From Candidatus Bathyarchaeota archaeon (GTDB taxonomy: Archaea; Thermoproteota; Bathyarchaeia; TCS64): a DNA stretch of 64,000 bases. The position numbers and the translations under genes were made by a program. The notes under the pieces were generated by a model. The model was given only the letters and a program-made list of their open reading frames with translations. It was not told the origin of the DNA and did no database searches. Shown one piece after another: positions 58,121 through 64,000 of the stretch. The stretch spans positions 124,001-188,000 of the forward strand of contig JASLYX010000002.1 of assembly GCA_030739585.1 (NCBI GenBank), written 5' to 3'. Position 1 is the first letter of the stretch, and each line of letters begins with the position of its first letter.

Positions 58121-59773
58121 TCAGCCCGAGGCCTCTTCGATCCTCTTGGAGACCAACTCACTGAGCTCGGCGATGGTCTCCTTAGAGACCTGCTCGAAGA
58201 TGGGAGTGGGCTTTGCAATGGGTGTGCCTGCATCAAGGGGCATCAGAGCCTCTGACATGAGTGTGTCTTTCTTTGGGGTGCCCAGCTGCCTCCAGACCTC
58301 CTTAGCCTTGAATGGGAAAATAGCCTCCATGAGGACTGCTAAGGCCTTAATGAGCCAGAGACAGTTGTGGATTGTCTCCGCGGCCTTTTCAGGGTCCGTT
58401 TTAGTGAGCTTCCAGGGCTCCCCGGACTGGAGGTAGCGGTTGCCATACGCGGCTAGCCCAATTATGGAATCGGCGATCTTTTTGAACTCATACTCGTCCA
58501 AGCCATCCCTTATTTTTTCGATGGTGTTTTCGACCTCCGCCATCACCATAGGGTCTACTTTTCCCTCTGGGACTGACTGGTAGTTGCGGTGGGCGAAGAG
58601 GATGGTTCTGTACAAGAAGTTGCCCAGGGTCCCTACCAGCTCCTTATTCACTTTTTCGCCGTAGGCATGCCAAGCGAAGTCGAGGTCCCGGTTGTGCCCA
58701 GTATAGCTCGCAATGTAGTAGCGGAGAGCGTCGGGATCTAGGCCCTTTTCTAGGTAGTCTTCCTCGACCCAGATGACATAACCCCTGCTCTTACTGAAGA
58801 CGTGACCCTCCACTTTCATGGTTCCGGAGGCAATGACTGCGTCGGGAACATTGTAGCCGGCTCCCTTGAGCATGCTGGGCCAGAAGAGGCAGTGGTGATA
58901 GATAATTCCTGGCCCGATAAAATGGATGAGGGATCCTTCCCCCTTCCAGTAGTATTTCCAGTTACCCCCAGTGCGTTCCGCCCACTCCTCCGTAGAGGCG
59001 ATGTACCCAATAGGAGCGTCCACCCAGACGTAGTAGACGAGTCCCGGCTCTCCGGGGACCTTGATCCCCCAGTCCAAGTTCCGGGTAATATTCCAATCTT
59101 TGAGGCCGCCCTCCACCCACTTTTTGGCATAGTTCCGCGCGATCTCTGTGCCGTCTAGGCCTTGAAGGTATTCAGTTAGGAAGCCCTCAAAAGTGGTAAG
59201 CTTGAGGAAATAGTGACGGGTCTCCCTTTTCTCAGGTTTTGTCCTGCAGATGCCGCACCTGGTGTCTATGAGTTCCCCTGGCTCAAGATAACGGCCACAG
59301 CCCTGGTCGCATTCATCTCCCCTTGCGGAGGCGCCGCAATGGGGACATGTACCCTTTTGATATCGGTCTGGGAGAAAGCGGTCGCAGTTGGGACAATAGG
59401 GGAGCTTGAGATCATTGGCGTAAACGTGTCCGTTTTCCCTGAGGTCGTCCATTATCTGGATAGTCCGGCTGTGGTTAAGGGGGTGGTCTGTACTTCCGTA
59501 GTTAGTGAAGCGGATCCCCATCCGAGGAAAGAACTCCAAAAAGTGCTTGTGGTACTCCTTGATGATTTCGAGGGGGGTGACCCCCTCCGCCTCAGCCTTT
59601 ACAGTGATGGGGGTGCCGTGGGTGTCTGAGCCACAGATGAATACCACTTCCTGACCAAGCTTCCTGAGCAGCCTCACGAAGATATCTGCAGGGACATAGG
59701 TCCTGAGATGGGCAATGTGGGCCGGACCGTTCACGTAGGGTAGTCCACACGTCACTAGCGCCGCCCTGTTCAA
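58121..59773 (-). CDS. metG: Methionyl-tRNA synthetase
   Basis: 550 residues, lacking the C-terminal tRNA-binding/dimer domain found in some MetRS. The class I HIGH motif is PYVNGPAHIAHLRTYVPADI, and KMSKS appears as VFSKSRGYVIWVEEDYL. The connecting peptide has a four-knuckle zinc region (YCPNCDRFLP, TCPHCGASARGDECDQGCG, RCGICRTKPEKRETRHYF). WVDAPIGYIAST is the methionine-pocket segment. TTG start, chosen because the family begins within about ten residues of PYVNG. It charges both initiator and elongator tRNA-Met. Confidence 0.95.
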   Translation of the reverse strand: MNRAALVTCGLPYVNGPAHIAHLRTYVPADIFVRLLRKLGQEVVFICGSDTHGTPITVKAEAEGVTPLEIIKEYHKHFLEFFPRMGIRFTNYGSTDHPLNHSRTIQIMDDLRENGHVYANDLKLPYCPNCDRFLPDRYQKGTCPHCGASARGDECDQGCGRYLEPGELIDTRCGICRTKPEKRETRHYFLKLTTFEGFLTEYLQGLDGTEIARNYAKKWVEGGLKDWNITRNLDWGIKVPGEPGLVYYVWVDAPIGYIASTEEWAERTGGNWKYYWKGEGSLIHFIGPGIIYHHCLFWPSMLKGAGYNVPDAVIASGTMKVEGHVFSKSRGYVIWVEEDYLEKGLDPDALRYYIASYTGHNRDLDFAWHAYGEKVNKELVGTLGNFLYRTILFAHRNYQSVPEGKVDPMVMAEVENTIEKIRDGLDEYEFKKIADSIIGLAAYGNRYLQSGEPWKLTKTDPEKAAETIHNCLWLIKALAVLMEAIFPFKAKEVWRQLGTPKKDTLMSEALMPLDAGTPIAKPTPIFEQVSKETIAELSELVSKRIEEASG

Positions 59774-60606
59774 GGGGTATTTATGCCCTCCTTTATTATT
59801 CGATTTGAGTTTAATACACCTCTATTTGTGCTGAAGTTGATACAATGAGCGGATTGATATTTCTTGTGTTAATTCCAACTTGTTTTTTAAACAAAATAAT
59901 GAATATGATGAAAAAGGCTTTGTGGGGGGTCATTCCTTTAGATTTTCGTACTCGTTTAGGAATCACTTCCTACGAGTTTTCCTCTCCTTTTCGAATAGAA
60001 ATGACCTTTTCGCGCGCTACCTCTTTTTTTTATCGTGTTAAATGGTTTACTTCTAGGTCTACTAAGGTCCTCAAGGAAGAAGCCTCCTCTCATCGTCTTC
60101 TAGGCTGCTAATCCCCGGGGATGCCATCTCCACTGTGTGTCTCAATAGTCAAGAAAACAAACAACAGAACGTTGATCATACTAACTTTTAGGACAATAAA
60201 GTTCTAAACTTAGTAGTATTTCAACGCGTCCATTAGGTTCCCGTATATGAGGGACATAAGGGAGAATCTAGTGGTTCAGGTGCAGTTCCCCTGACCCTTA
60301 GCGATCCCGACTTCTTAGTGGGGAGGTCTCAGCTATTGTGAAGCTATAAAGGGTCTCCGCCATCTCATAACTAAGCCCCTGTTACTCGGTAAAGATGGGT
60401 CTGAGGCCGAAGGGGTCAGACCTGATAAAGTTCCCCTAAAGTACGTGTGGATCACCCTGCCGAGGGTGACTCAGGGATACCTCCTGCTTACAATTTGGTA
60501 CCGGAAATCAATTAATGGAACGGTTTTCCCTCTAAAATGTTCCAAAAATCAATCAAAGAAAAAACCTTAACCTGACTTTCCCCTAATAATCACGGTGTTA
60601 ATAGCT
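59774..60606. other. Long gap with a doubtful 88-codon frame and a structured region
   Basis: A plus-strand frame at 59845-60111 could encode 88 residues with a hydrophobic N-terminus (SGLIFLVLIPTCFLN) and a basic Ser/Arg-rich rest. It is T-rich, has no recognised family and no strong ribosome-binding site, so I do not call it a gene. 60240-60480 is GC-rich, contrasts with its AT-rich flanks and contains several hairpins (see separate entry). The bases just before 60607 are AT-rich and probably hold the promoter of the phosphorylase. Confidence 0.4.
60240..60480. ncRNA. Candidate structured RNA (family unknown)
   Basis: Within an otherwise AT-rich gap this block is GC-rich and has well-formed inverted repeats: GGTTCAGG...CCTGACC (about 60273-60296), GGTCTGA-N11-TCAGACC (60398-60422) and TCACCCT-GCCG-AGGGTGA (60452-60469). 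AGTTCCCCT occurs twice, near 60284 and 60429. It has no open frame. I compared it by eye with RNase P RNA, SRP RNA and TPP/SAM riboswitch consensus words and found no convincing match. The strand is undecided. Confidence 0.35.
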
Positions 60607-61401
60607 ATGTTAAAATATTCTGCAGAGATCGGCGTCATTGGGGGGACTGGTGTCTACGACCCTGATGTCATAGAGGACGCCCAGTCGATAGAGGTCTATA
60701 CCCCTTACGGCCCCCCAAGTGATCTCATAACCTTAGGCATCTATCAGGATAGGCGCGTTGCTTTCATTCCCCGCCACGGCAGAGATCACCAGATTCCCCC
60801 TCATGGGATCAACGCCAGAGCCAACATCTGGACTATGAAAGAGCTAGGGGTTGAAAGGATCGTCGCCTCGTCTGCCGTTGGTAGTTTGAAAGAGGATTAT
60901 GCCCCGGGGGACTTTGTGATCACGGATCAGTTCATTGATCGTACCAAGGCCCGCCCAGATACATTCTATGACAAAGGCATGGTTGCTCACGTCTCTAGCG
61001 CAGACCCAGTTTGCCCCCAGCTCCATGACCACTTCGTCGACCAGGCTAGGAGGCTTGGGTTCCCGGTTCACCCCACTGGGACTTATGTTTGTGTCAATGG
61101 ACCCCGGTTCTCCACTCGGGCAGAGTCCCGTCTTTTCAGGCAGTGGGGCGCCGAGATCATCGGTATGACTATGTATCCCGAGTGTATCCTAGCTCGGGAG
61201 GCAGAGATCTGCTACGTTTCCGTCGCGATGGTGACCGACTACGATGTGTGGGCTGAGAAGCCGGTTTCTACCCAGGAGGTCCTTGAGACTCTCCACGCTA
61301 ACTCTGCGAATTTTAAGGGACTGTTCATGGAGGCTCTGCCTGGGATTCCAGCTGAGCGGGAGTGCAGATGTGGTGAGGCGATGAAGTATGCGGTCCTATG
61401 A
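60607..61401 (+). CDS. mtnP: S-methyl-5'-thioadenosine phosphorylase
   Basis: About 264 residues. IGVIGGTGVYDPDVIEDAQS carries the phosphate-binding loop; FIPRHGRDHQIPPHGINARAN, AVGSLKEDYAPGDFVITDQF, YVCVNGPRFSTRAESRL and EIIGMTMYPECILAREAEI with the purine-site residues match MTAP. MVTDYDVW follows. The NGPRFSTRAE and MTMYPE motifs favour MTA over ordinary purine nucleosides. It cleaves the MTA left by aminopropyl transfer, giving adenine and methylthioribose-1-phosphate, which fits bpsA nearby. The ATG at 60607 is preferred to the GTG four codons upstream. Confidence 0.92.
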   Translation: MLKYSAEIGVIGGTGVYDPDVIEDAQSIEVYTPYGPPSDLITLGIYQDRRVAFIPRHGRDHQIPPHGINARANIWTMKELGVERIVASSAVGSLKEDYAPGDFVITDQFIDRTKARPDTFYDKGMVAHVSSADPVCPQLHDHFVDQARRLGFPVHPTGTYVCVNGPRFSTRAESRLFRQWGAEIIGMTMYPECILAREAEICYVSVAMVTDYDVWAEKPVSTQEVLETLHANSANFKGLFMEALPGIPAERECRCGEAMKYAVL

Positions 61402-61745
61402 CCCGAAGCAACTGCCTCTCATATATCAACTTGCGCGCGAAAGTCCCCATCTCCCTTTGAGCTAAAGAAGGCAGTTATACCCAAGAACGCTGAGAAATGG
61501 AGCGTTGACTAGGCCTATAGTAGGTTGAAGATAAGGCTGCTTGACTGGAATGATGTTTTTATTTTAATGGACAAGAAGAGGCGGTAGTGGTGTCCTTCTC
61601 CCTATACCGGTGGGGAGGTTTGATAATAACAGGTTCACGTTGAGTGAGGAAAAATCCAACCTATGGTTCAAGAAACTGTTTCTCCACAACTAGGAGCGTG
61701 AAAAGTCCAAGCGGTAATTCTCCCAATTCTAAAAGCCCTGGAAAT
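61402..61745. other. Gap between mtnP and the speD-like gene, nothing recognised
   Basis: About 340 bp between convergent genes. It contains TTGCGCGCGAAA near 61431 and a weak CTCCC/GGGAG pairing near 61598-61617. The plus-strand frame beginning at 61644 continues antisense through the speD-like gene and is a shadow. T-rich GTTTTTATTTTAATGG at about 61553-61568 may stop the mtnP transcript. Confidence 0.4.
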
Positions 61746-62099
61746 CTATCCTCTGTCATCACCGATGGATCTTGTTATCTCTTTAATCTCAAAGGATCCA
61801 GGCATGAGTCTCTTCTTGATAAGTTCCCAGGCCGCAGATGGGGATTTCCCCTCCCCGCAGATGAAGATATCCACGGCAGCATAGCCGTGCTCAGGCCAGG
61901 TCTGAATGGAGATGTGGGTCTCAGCAAGGATAAGGAAGACACTAACCCCGACAGGATGGAACTTGTAGACAAGCTGATCCACAACAGTGGAGCCTGCCTT
62001 CACTGCGGCCTTCTCCAGTATATTAACAAGAAACTTGTCGTCATTGAGGTCGGCCTTGCAACCGTACAGGTCCACCAAGAGCTGTTTTATCCTGAGCAT
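61746..62099 (-). CDS. S-adenosylmethionine decarboxylase (SpeD) homologue with altered active site
   Basis: 117 residues, clearly of the class 1B AdoMetDC family: LLVDLYGCKADLND at the N-terminus, VYKFHPVGVSVFLILAE, then THISIQTWPEHGYAAVDIFI and CGEGKSPSAAWELIKKRL. Ungapped comparison with the recalled Thermotoga enzyme puts Thr61 where the pyruvoyl-forming Ser63 should be, Gln66 in place of processing His68, and Cys81 at the proton donor Cys83. The length is normal and the protein is otherwise well conserved, so it does not look like random decay. It lies 57 bp from bpsA on the same strand, which needs decarboxylated SAM. It may process through Thr, act without pyruvoyl, or be a regulatory partner of another SpeD. 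Confidence 0.85.
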   Translation of the reverse strand: MLRIKQLLVDLYGCKADLNDDKFLVNILEKAAVKAGSTVVDQLVYKFHPVGVSVFLILAETHISIQTWPEHGYAAVDIFICGEGKSPSAAWELIKKRLMPGSFEIKEITRSIGDDRG

Positions 62100-62155
62100 C
62101 TTCGATTTTATACTTTATACCCTCTATTTGGCTTTACGGTGATTTACCGATAGCC

Positions 62156-63316
62156 TCAATCGGCTCGCTGCTTCTCGGAGAGCCTGAATCCCTCTCTCCT
62201 TCTACATTTTGGGCAGCCCCCCGCCTTGAGTTCCTCAATAGTTGTGAAACCCGTCGATGAACCCACCACTATCGCTTTCCCACACCGGCACCTGTACACC
62301 CGGATCGTGGGCTTTAGTTCCCCCGTATATATACCTCCTTGGAATGGGCCTGTAATGACTGGTCTTGCCTCCCCAGTGACCACGAGCCGGAACATTGATG
62401 TGGTATTGGCCAGTATTTCAGCTCCTAAATAGATGTTAAACCGAGGGATGATCTCGTCGACGTAGAGTCCCATCCAGTTTAAGGTCCCGTGGGCTTTAAG
62501 CATCTCCAGAGGAGGCTTGTCAGGATAGGCCATATAGGCGATCGATGTCTTCCGCCACCTGAGCGCCTGGATGCCCCGGGAGATGAAGAGTTCTAACCCT
62601 GGGATGGTATAAGGAGGATCGGTTAGGAAAGTATCAAAGGCTCCCCTAAGCGACTCTGGTAGGGGCTCCCTCAGGTCGTGGAGTACACACTGGATGCTGA
62701 GTCCCTCCTCCTTGGAGACCCCCATGATGGTCTCGAGGAGTCTGCCGTCAATGTCTACAACAGTGATCCCCTTTGTCACCCTAAGAAGGCCCGCTGCCAC
62801 CGATACCAGATCATCGTCCCCTAGGAAGAGGACGTTCCTCCCTGCAAGGTTTCCCCCATCAAGCATGTAAAGAGCCCTCCGCAGGGCTGTTTCAGGAGTG
62901 GCGTGGGTCTGATCCAATTTGGGGTTGGCATTTGGCCGTCTGGATGATGCCTCCCGGATTTTTTCCAAGATCGGTTCGTACTCAGGAGCGATCTCCTGCG
63001 AGTCGTTCGTCTCCTTTGTTTTCGCTACCATGCCCAGTACCACCTCGACGAACTCTTTTCCCGTCACTGTGAGGATCGCCCCACCTTTTCTGGCGACTAG
63101 TCCCGCTTTCTCGAGTTCCCTGCGAATTGCTGCGGTGACGGGGGTAGGGAGCCTCGTGGCCCTTGCGATGTCCTTGGTACCCACCTTGCCTCTGTGATGG
63201 ATCTCCCTGAGAACTCGCCTTATGGCCTCCTCACCCTCTTTTAACCTCATCTTTTCTGCTAGTTTTCGGAGAAAGTCCTCAGGTGGTGCATAGCTGGAGG
63301 AGCCTATTTTCTGCAC
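62156..63316 (-). CDS. bpsA: N4-bis(aminopropyl)spermidine synthase (branched polyamine synthase)
   Basis: 386 residues. A winged-helix-like N-terminal domain (KVGTKDIARATRLPTPVTAA) precedes a Rossmann aminopropyltransferase domain with VLFLGDDDLVSVAAGLLRV (the GDDD substrate motif) and DTFLTDPPYTIPGLELFISR. The C-terminal part contains a zinc-ribbon-like set, YRCRCGKAIVV and GGCPKCRRREG. This layout is that of the archaeal/Thermus BpsA (DUF43) family that adds two aminopropyl groups to N4 of spermidine, making the branched polyamine known from thermophiles. GTG start. It is co-oriented with the SpeD homologue. Confidence 0.9.
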   Translation of the reverse strand: MQKIGSSSYAPPEDFLRKLAEKMRLKEGEEAIRRVLREIHHRGKVGTKDIARATRLPTPVTAAIRRELEKAGLVARKGGAILTVTGKEFVEVVLGMVAKTKETNDSQEIAPEYEPILEKIREASSRRPNANPKLDQTHATPETALRRALYMLDGGNLAGRNVLFLGDDDLVSVAAGLLRVTKGITVVDIDGRLLETIMGVSKEEGLSIQCVLHDLREPLPESLRGAFDTFLTDPPYTIPGLELFISRGIQALRWRKTSIAYMAYPDKPPLEMLKAHGTLNWMGLYVDEIIPRFNIYLGAEILANTTSMFRLVVTGEARPVITGPFQGGIYTGELKPTIRVYRCRCGKAIVVGSSTGFTTIEELKAGGCPKCRRREGFRLSEKQRAD

Positions 63317-63368
63317 CTCCGAACGGCAGGCCCCATATAAAATTCGTGAAGAGCCATCATAAGCCTCG

Positions 63369-63980
63369 TTATTTGTTTCTCCTCCTTATCTCATCGCGAA
63401 TCCTCTTTATCTCTCCCTGGTTTGCCTCAATTTTATGGTCTGATTTGAGTCGCTCTGCAATCTCCGAGTCAGTGACTCCGTTTTTATCTATTTTCATGAT
63501 GATATTGGATATGTCCTCGATGTAGTTCCAGGGAAAGATCACCCAGCACCAGCTGATCTTTTCTCCAAAGTAGTCTGGGGTGAATTGGGAGCCGGTAATA
63601 TGTTGGAGCGTAGCGGTCTTTACCCCCAGGGGATTCAGGGTGTTAACATAGCTCATAGCGGCGATCATGCTGAGCCCAGTATCTGTGATATCATCCACCA
63701 CCAGCACCTTGTAGCCGGAGAGGTCAATGTTAAAGGGGTACTTGATACGGGCTTTCCCATCAGGGGTCGCTGTGACCCCCCAGTGCTCCACCTTGAGGCT
63801 CACAAGGTCCTTGACGCCGAGATAATCACAGAGGACCCTGCTAAGGACCCAGCCCCCCCGGGCAAGCCCCACGATTATGTCCGGTTTGTAACCGGAGTCT
63901 ACAACCTTCCGGGCGGTCTTCTCTGCGAGAAGCTGGAATCTGTACCAATCCATAACTTGGCAATCGAATTTGCTTGACAC
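63369..63980 (-). CDS. Purine-type phosphoribosyltransferase
   Basis: A 203-residue type I PRTase. PDIIVGLARGGWVLSRVLCD is the pyrophosphate loop, LKVEHWGVTATPDGKARIKY the hood region and VLVVDDITDTGLSMIAAM the PRPP-binding motif. The C-terminal 50 residues (DSEIAERLKSDHKIEANQGE) are helical and resemble those of archaeal proteins annotated as hypoxanthine/xanthine-guanine PRTase-like. It would salvage a purine base, which suits the adenine-releasing mtnP nearby, but base specificity is open. A GTG at 63980 or ATG at 63953 may start it; about 50 bp separates it from bpsA. Confidence 0.85.
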   Translation of the reverse strand: MSSKFDCQVMDWYRFQLLAEKTARKVVDSGYKPDIIVGLARGGWVLSRVLCDYLGVKDLVSLKVEHWGVTATPDGKARIKYPFNIDLSGYKVLVVDDITDTGLSMIAAMSYVNTLNPLGVKTATLQHITGSQFTPDYFGEKISWCWVIFPWNYIEDISNIIMKIDKNGVTDSEIAERLKSDHKIEANQGEIKRIRDEIRRRNK

Positions 63981-64000
63981 GGTGAAATAATGACTCTAAT

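Noticed and set aside
59845-60111. 88-codon frame with a hydrophobic N-terminus
   Set aside because: No family, no ribosome-binding site, unusual composition and isolated position. Mentioned in the gap entry but not called as a gene.
60390-60450. Possible TPP riboswitch (CTGAGG followed by ACCTGAT)
   Set aside because: The two words are present, but the GGGGTGC start and the conserved stem following ACCTGAT are not. CTGAGG is part of a simple hairpin with TCAGACC, and the next gene is an MTA phosphorylase, not a thiamine gene.
60240-60490. RNase P RNA or SRP RNA
   Set aside because: I could not find the conserved core words of RNase P (GAGGAAAGTCC, ACAGAA type) or the SRP helix 8 GGAAG/AGCA loop on either strand.
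61644-62153. 169-codon plus-strand frame across the speD-like gene
   Set aside because: It is antisense to a recognisable SpeD homologue, lacks family resemblance and its composition is typical of a shadow.

Overview
The window comes from an archaeon. It carries the archaeal CoA route (pantoate kinase, phosphopantoate-beta-alanine ligase, PanB), LysW-carrier lysine/ornithine synthesis, branched polyamine synthase (BpsA), the thiolase/HMG-CoA synthase pair with a DUF35 Zn/OB domain, ribosomal protein L40e, an archaeal-type FtsZ, a CDKAL1-like tRNA methylthiotransferase, AT-rich BRE/TATA promoters and a tRNA-Leu with a bulge-helix-bulge intron. An F420-type LLM oxidoreductase is also present. 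An uncultured mesophilic lineage such as Bathyarchaeia would fit, but no marker here fixes the phylum. No CRISPR array, insertion sequence, integrase or phage gene was seen.

Layout. 1-0.7 kb: 3' part of a fumarase/aspartase-family gene. 1.3-6.7 kb (minus): MalY-like aminotransferase, the three CoA genes and threonine synthase. 6.8-13.7 kb (plus): a small EF-Tu-domain-2-like protein, then ilvBNC and leuCDB; a decayed three-copy 45-bp tandem repeat lies just upstream of the ilvB promoter. 13.9-16.6 kb: mevalonate entry, thiolase and a DUF35-HMG-CoA synthase fusion. 16.7-23.2 kb: an Lrp regulator, a wrecked lysW copy, intact lysW and lysXYZJK. 23.2-24.2 kb: a class II glutamine amidotransferase. 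24.3-28.0 kb: iron uptake, with feoB in two genes, a Cys-rich mini-protein and two DtxR-family regulators, plus two matching palindromic operator candidates. 28.0-31.6 kb: an accessory-looking stretch with a degenerate P-loop/deoxyribosyltransferase-like fusion, two divergent tRNA genes and an aldo/keto reductase. 31.6-42 kb: two metallopeptidases, oxidoreductases, an RNA m5C methylase and a TauE/DUF1634 transporter pair. 42.4-50.3 kb: L40e, a maleate-isomerase-family protein, LeuA, a second Lrp regulator and an operon for Re-type citrate synthase, aconitase and isocitrate dehydrogenase. 50.4-59.8 kb: SMP-30, tRNA-Val, a nonsense-interrupted arsC, UspA, methylthiotransferase, FtsZ, FolC, PHP protein and MetRS. 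60.6-64 kb: MTA phosphorylase, an S-adenosylmethionine-decarboxylase homologue lacking the usual active-site Ser and His, BpsA and a phosphoribosyltransferase.

How it works together. Much of the window is 2-oxoacid and amino-acid metabolism. IlvBNC and LeuABCD make branched-chain amino acids. Re-citrate synthase, aconitase and ICDH would make 2-oxoglutarate from oxaloacetate and acetyl-CoA. LysW/XYZJK turns 2-aminoadipate and/or glutamate into lysine and/or ornithine. The two Lrp regulators beside these blocks are the obvious candidate controllers. The polyamine block joins aminopropyl transfer (BpsA) to salvage of its by-product MTA.

The observations most worth following up are the variant SpeD next to bpsA, the Re-citrate synthase operon, the lysW pseudogene beside lysW with an enlarged LysX, the DUF35-HMGCS fusion, the TAG-interrupted arsC, and the phased 45-bp repeats upstream of ilvB. 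All calls rest on reading the sequence; no database search was run.
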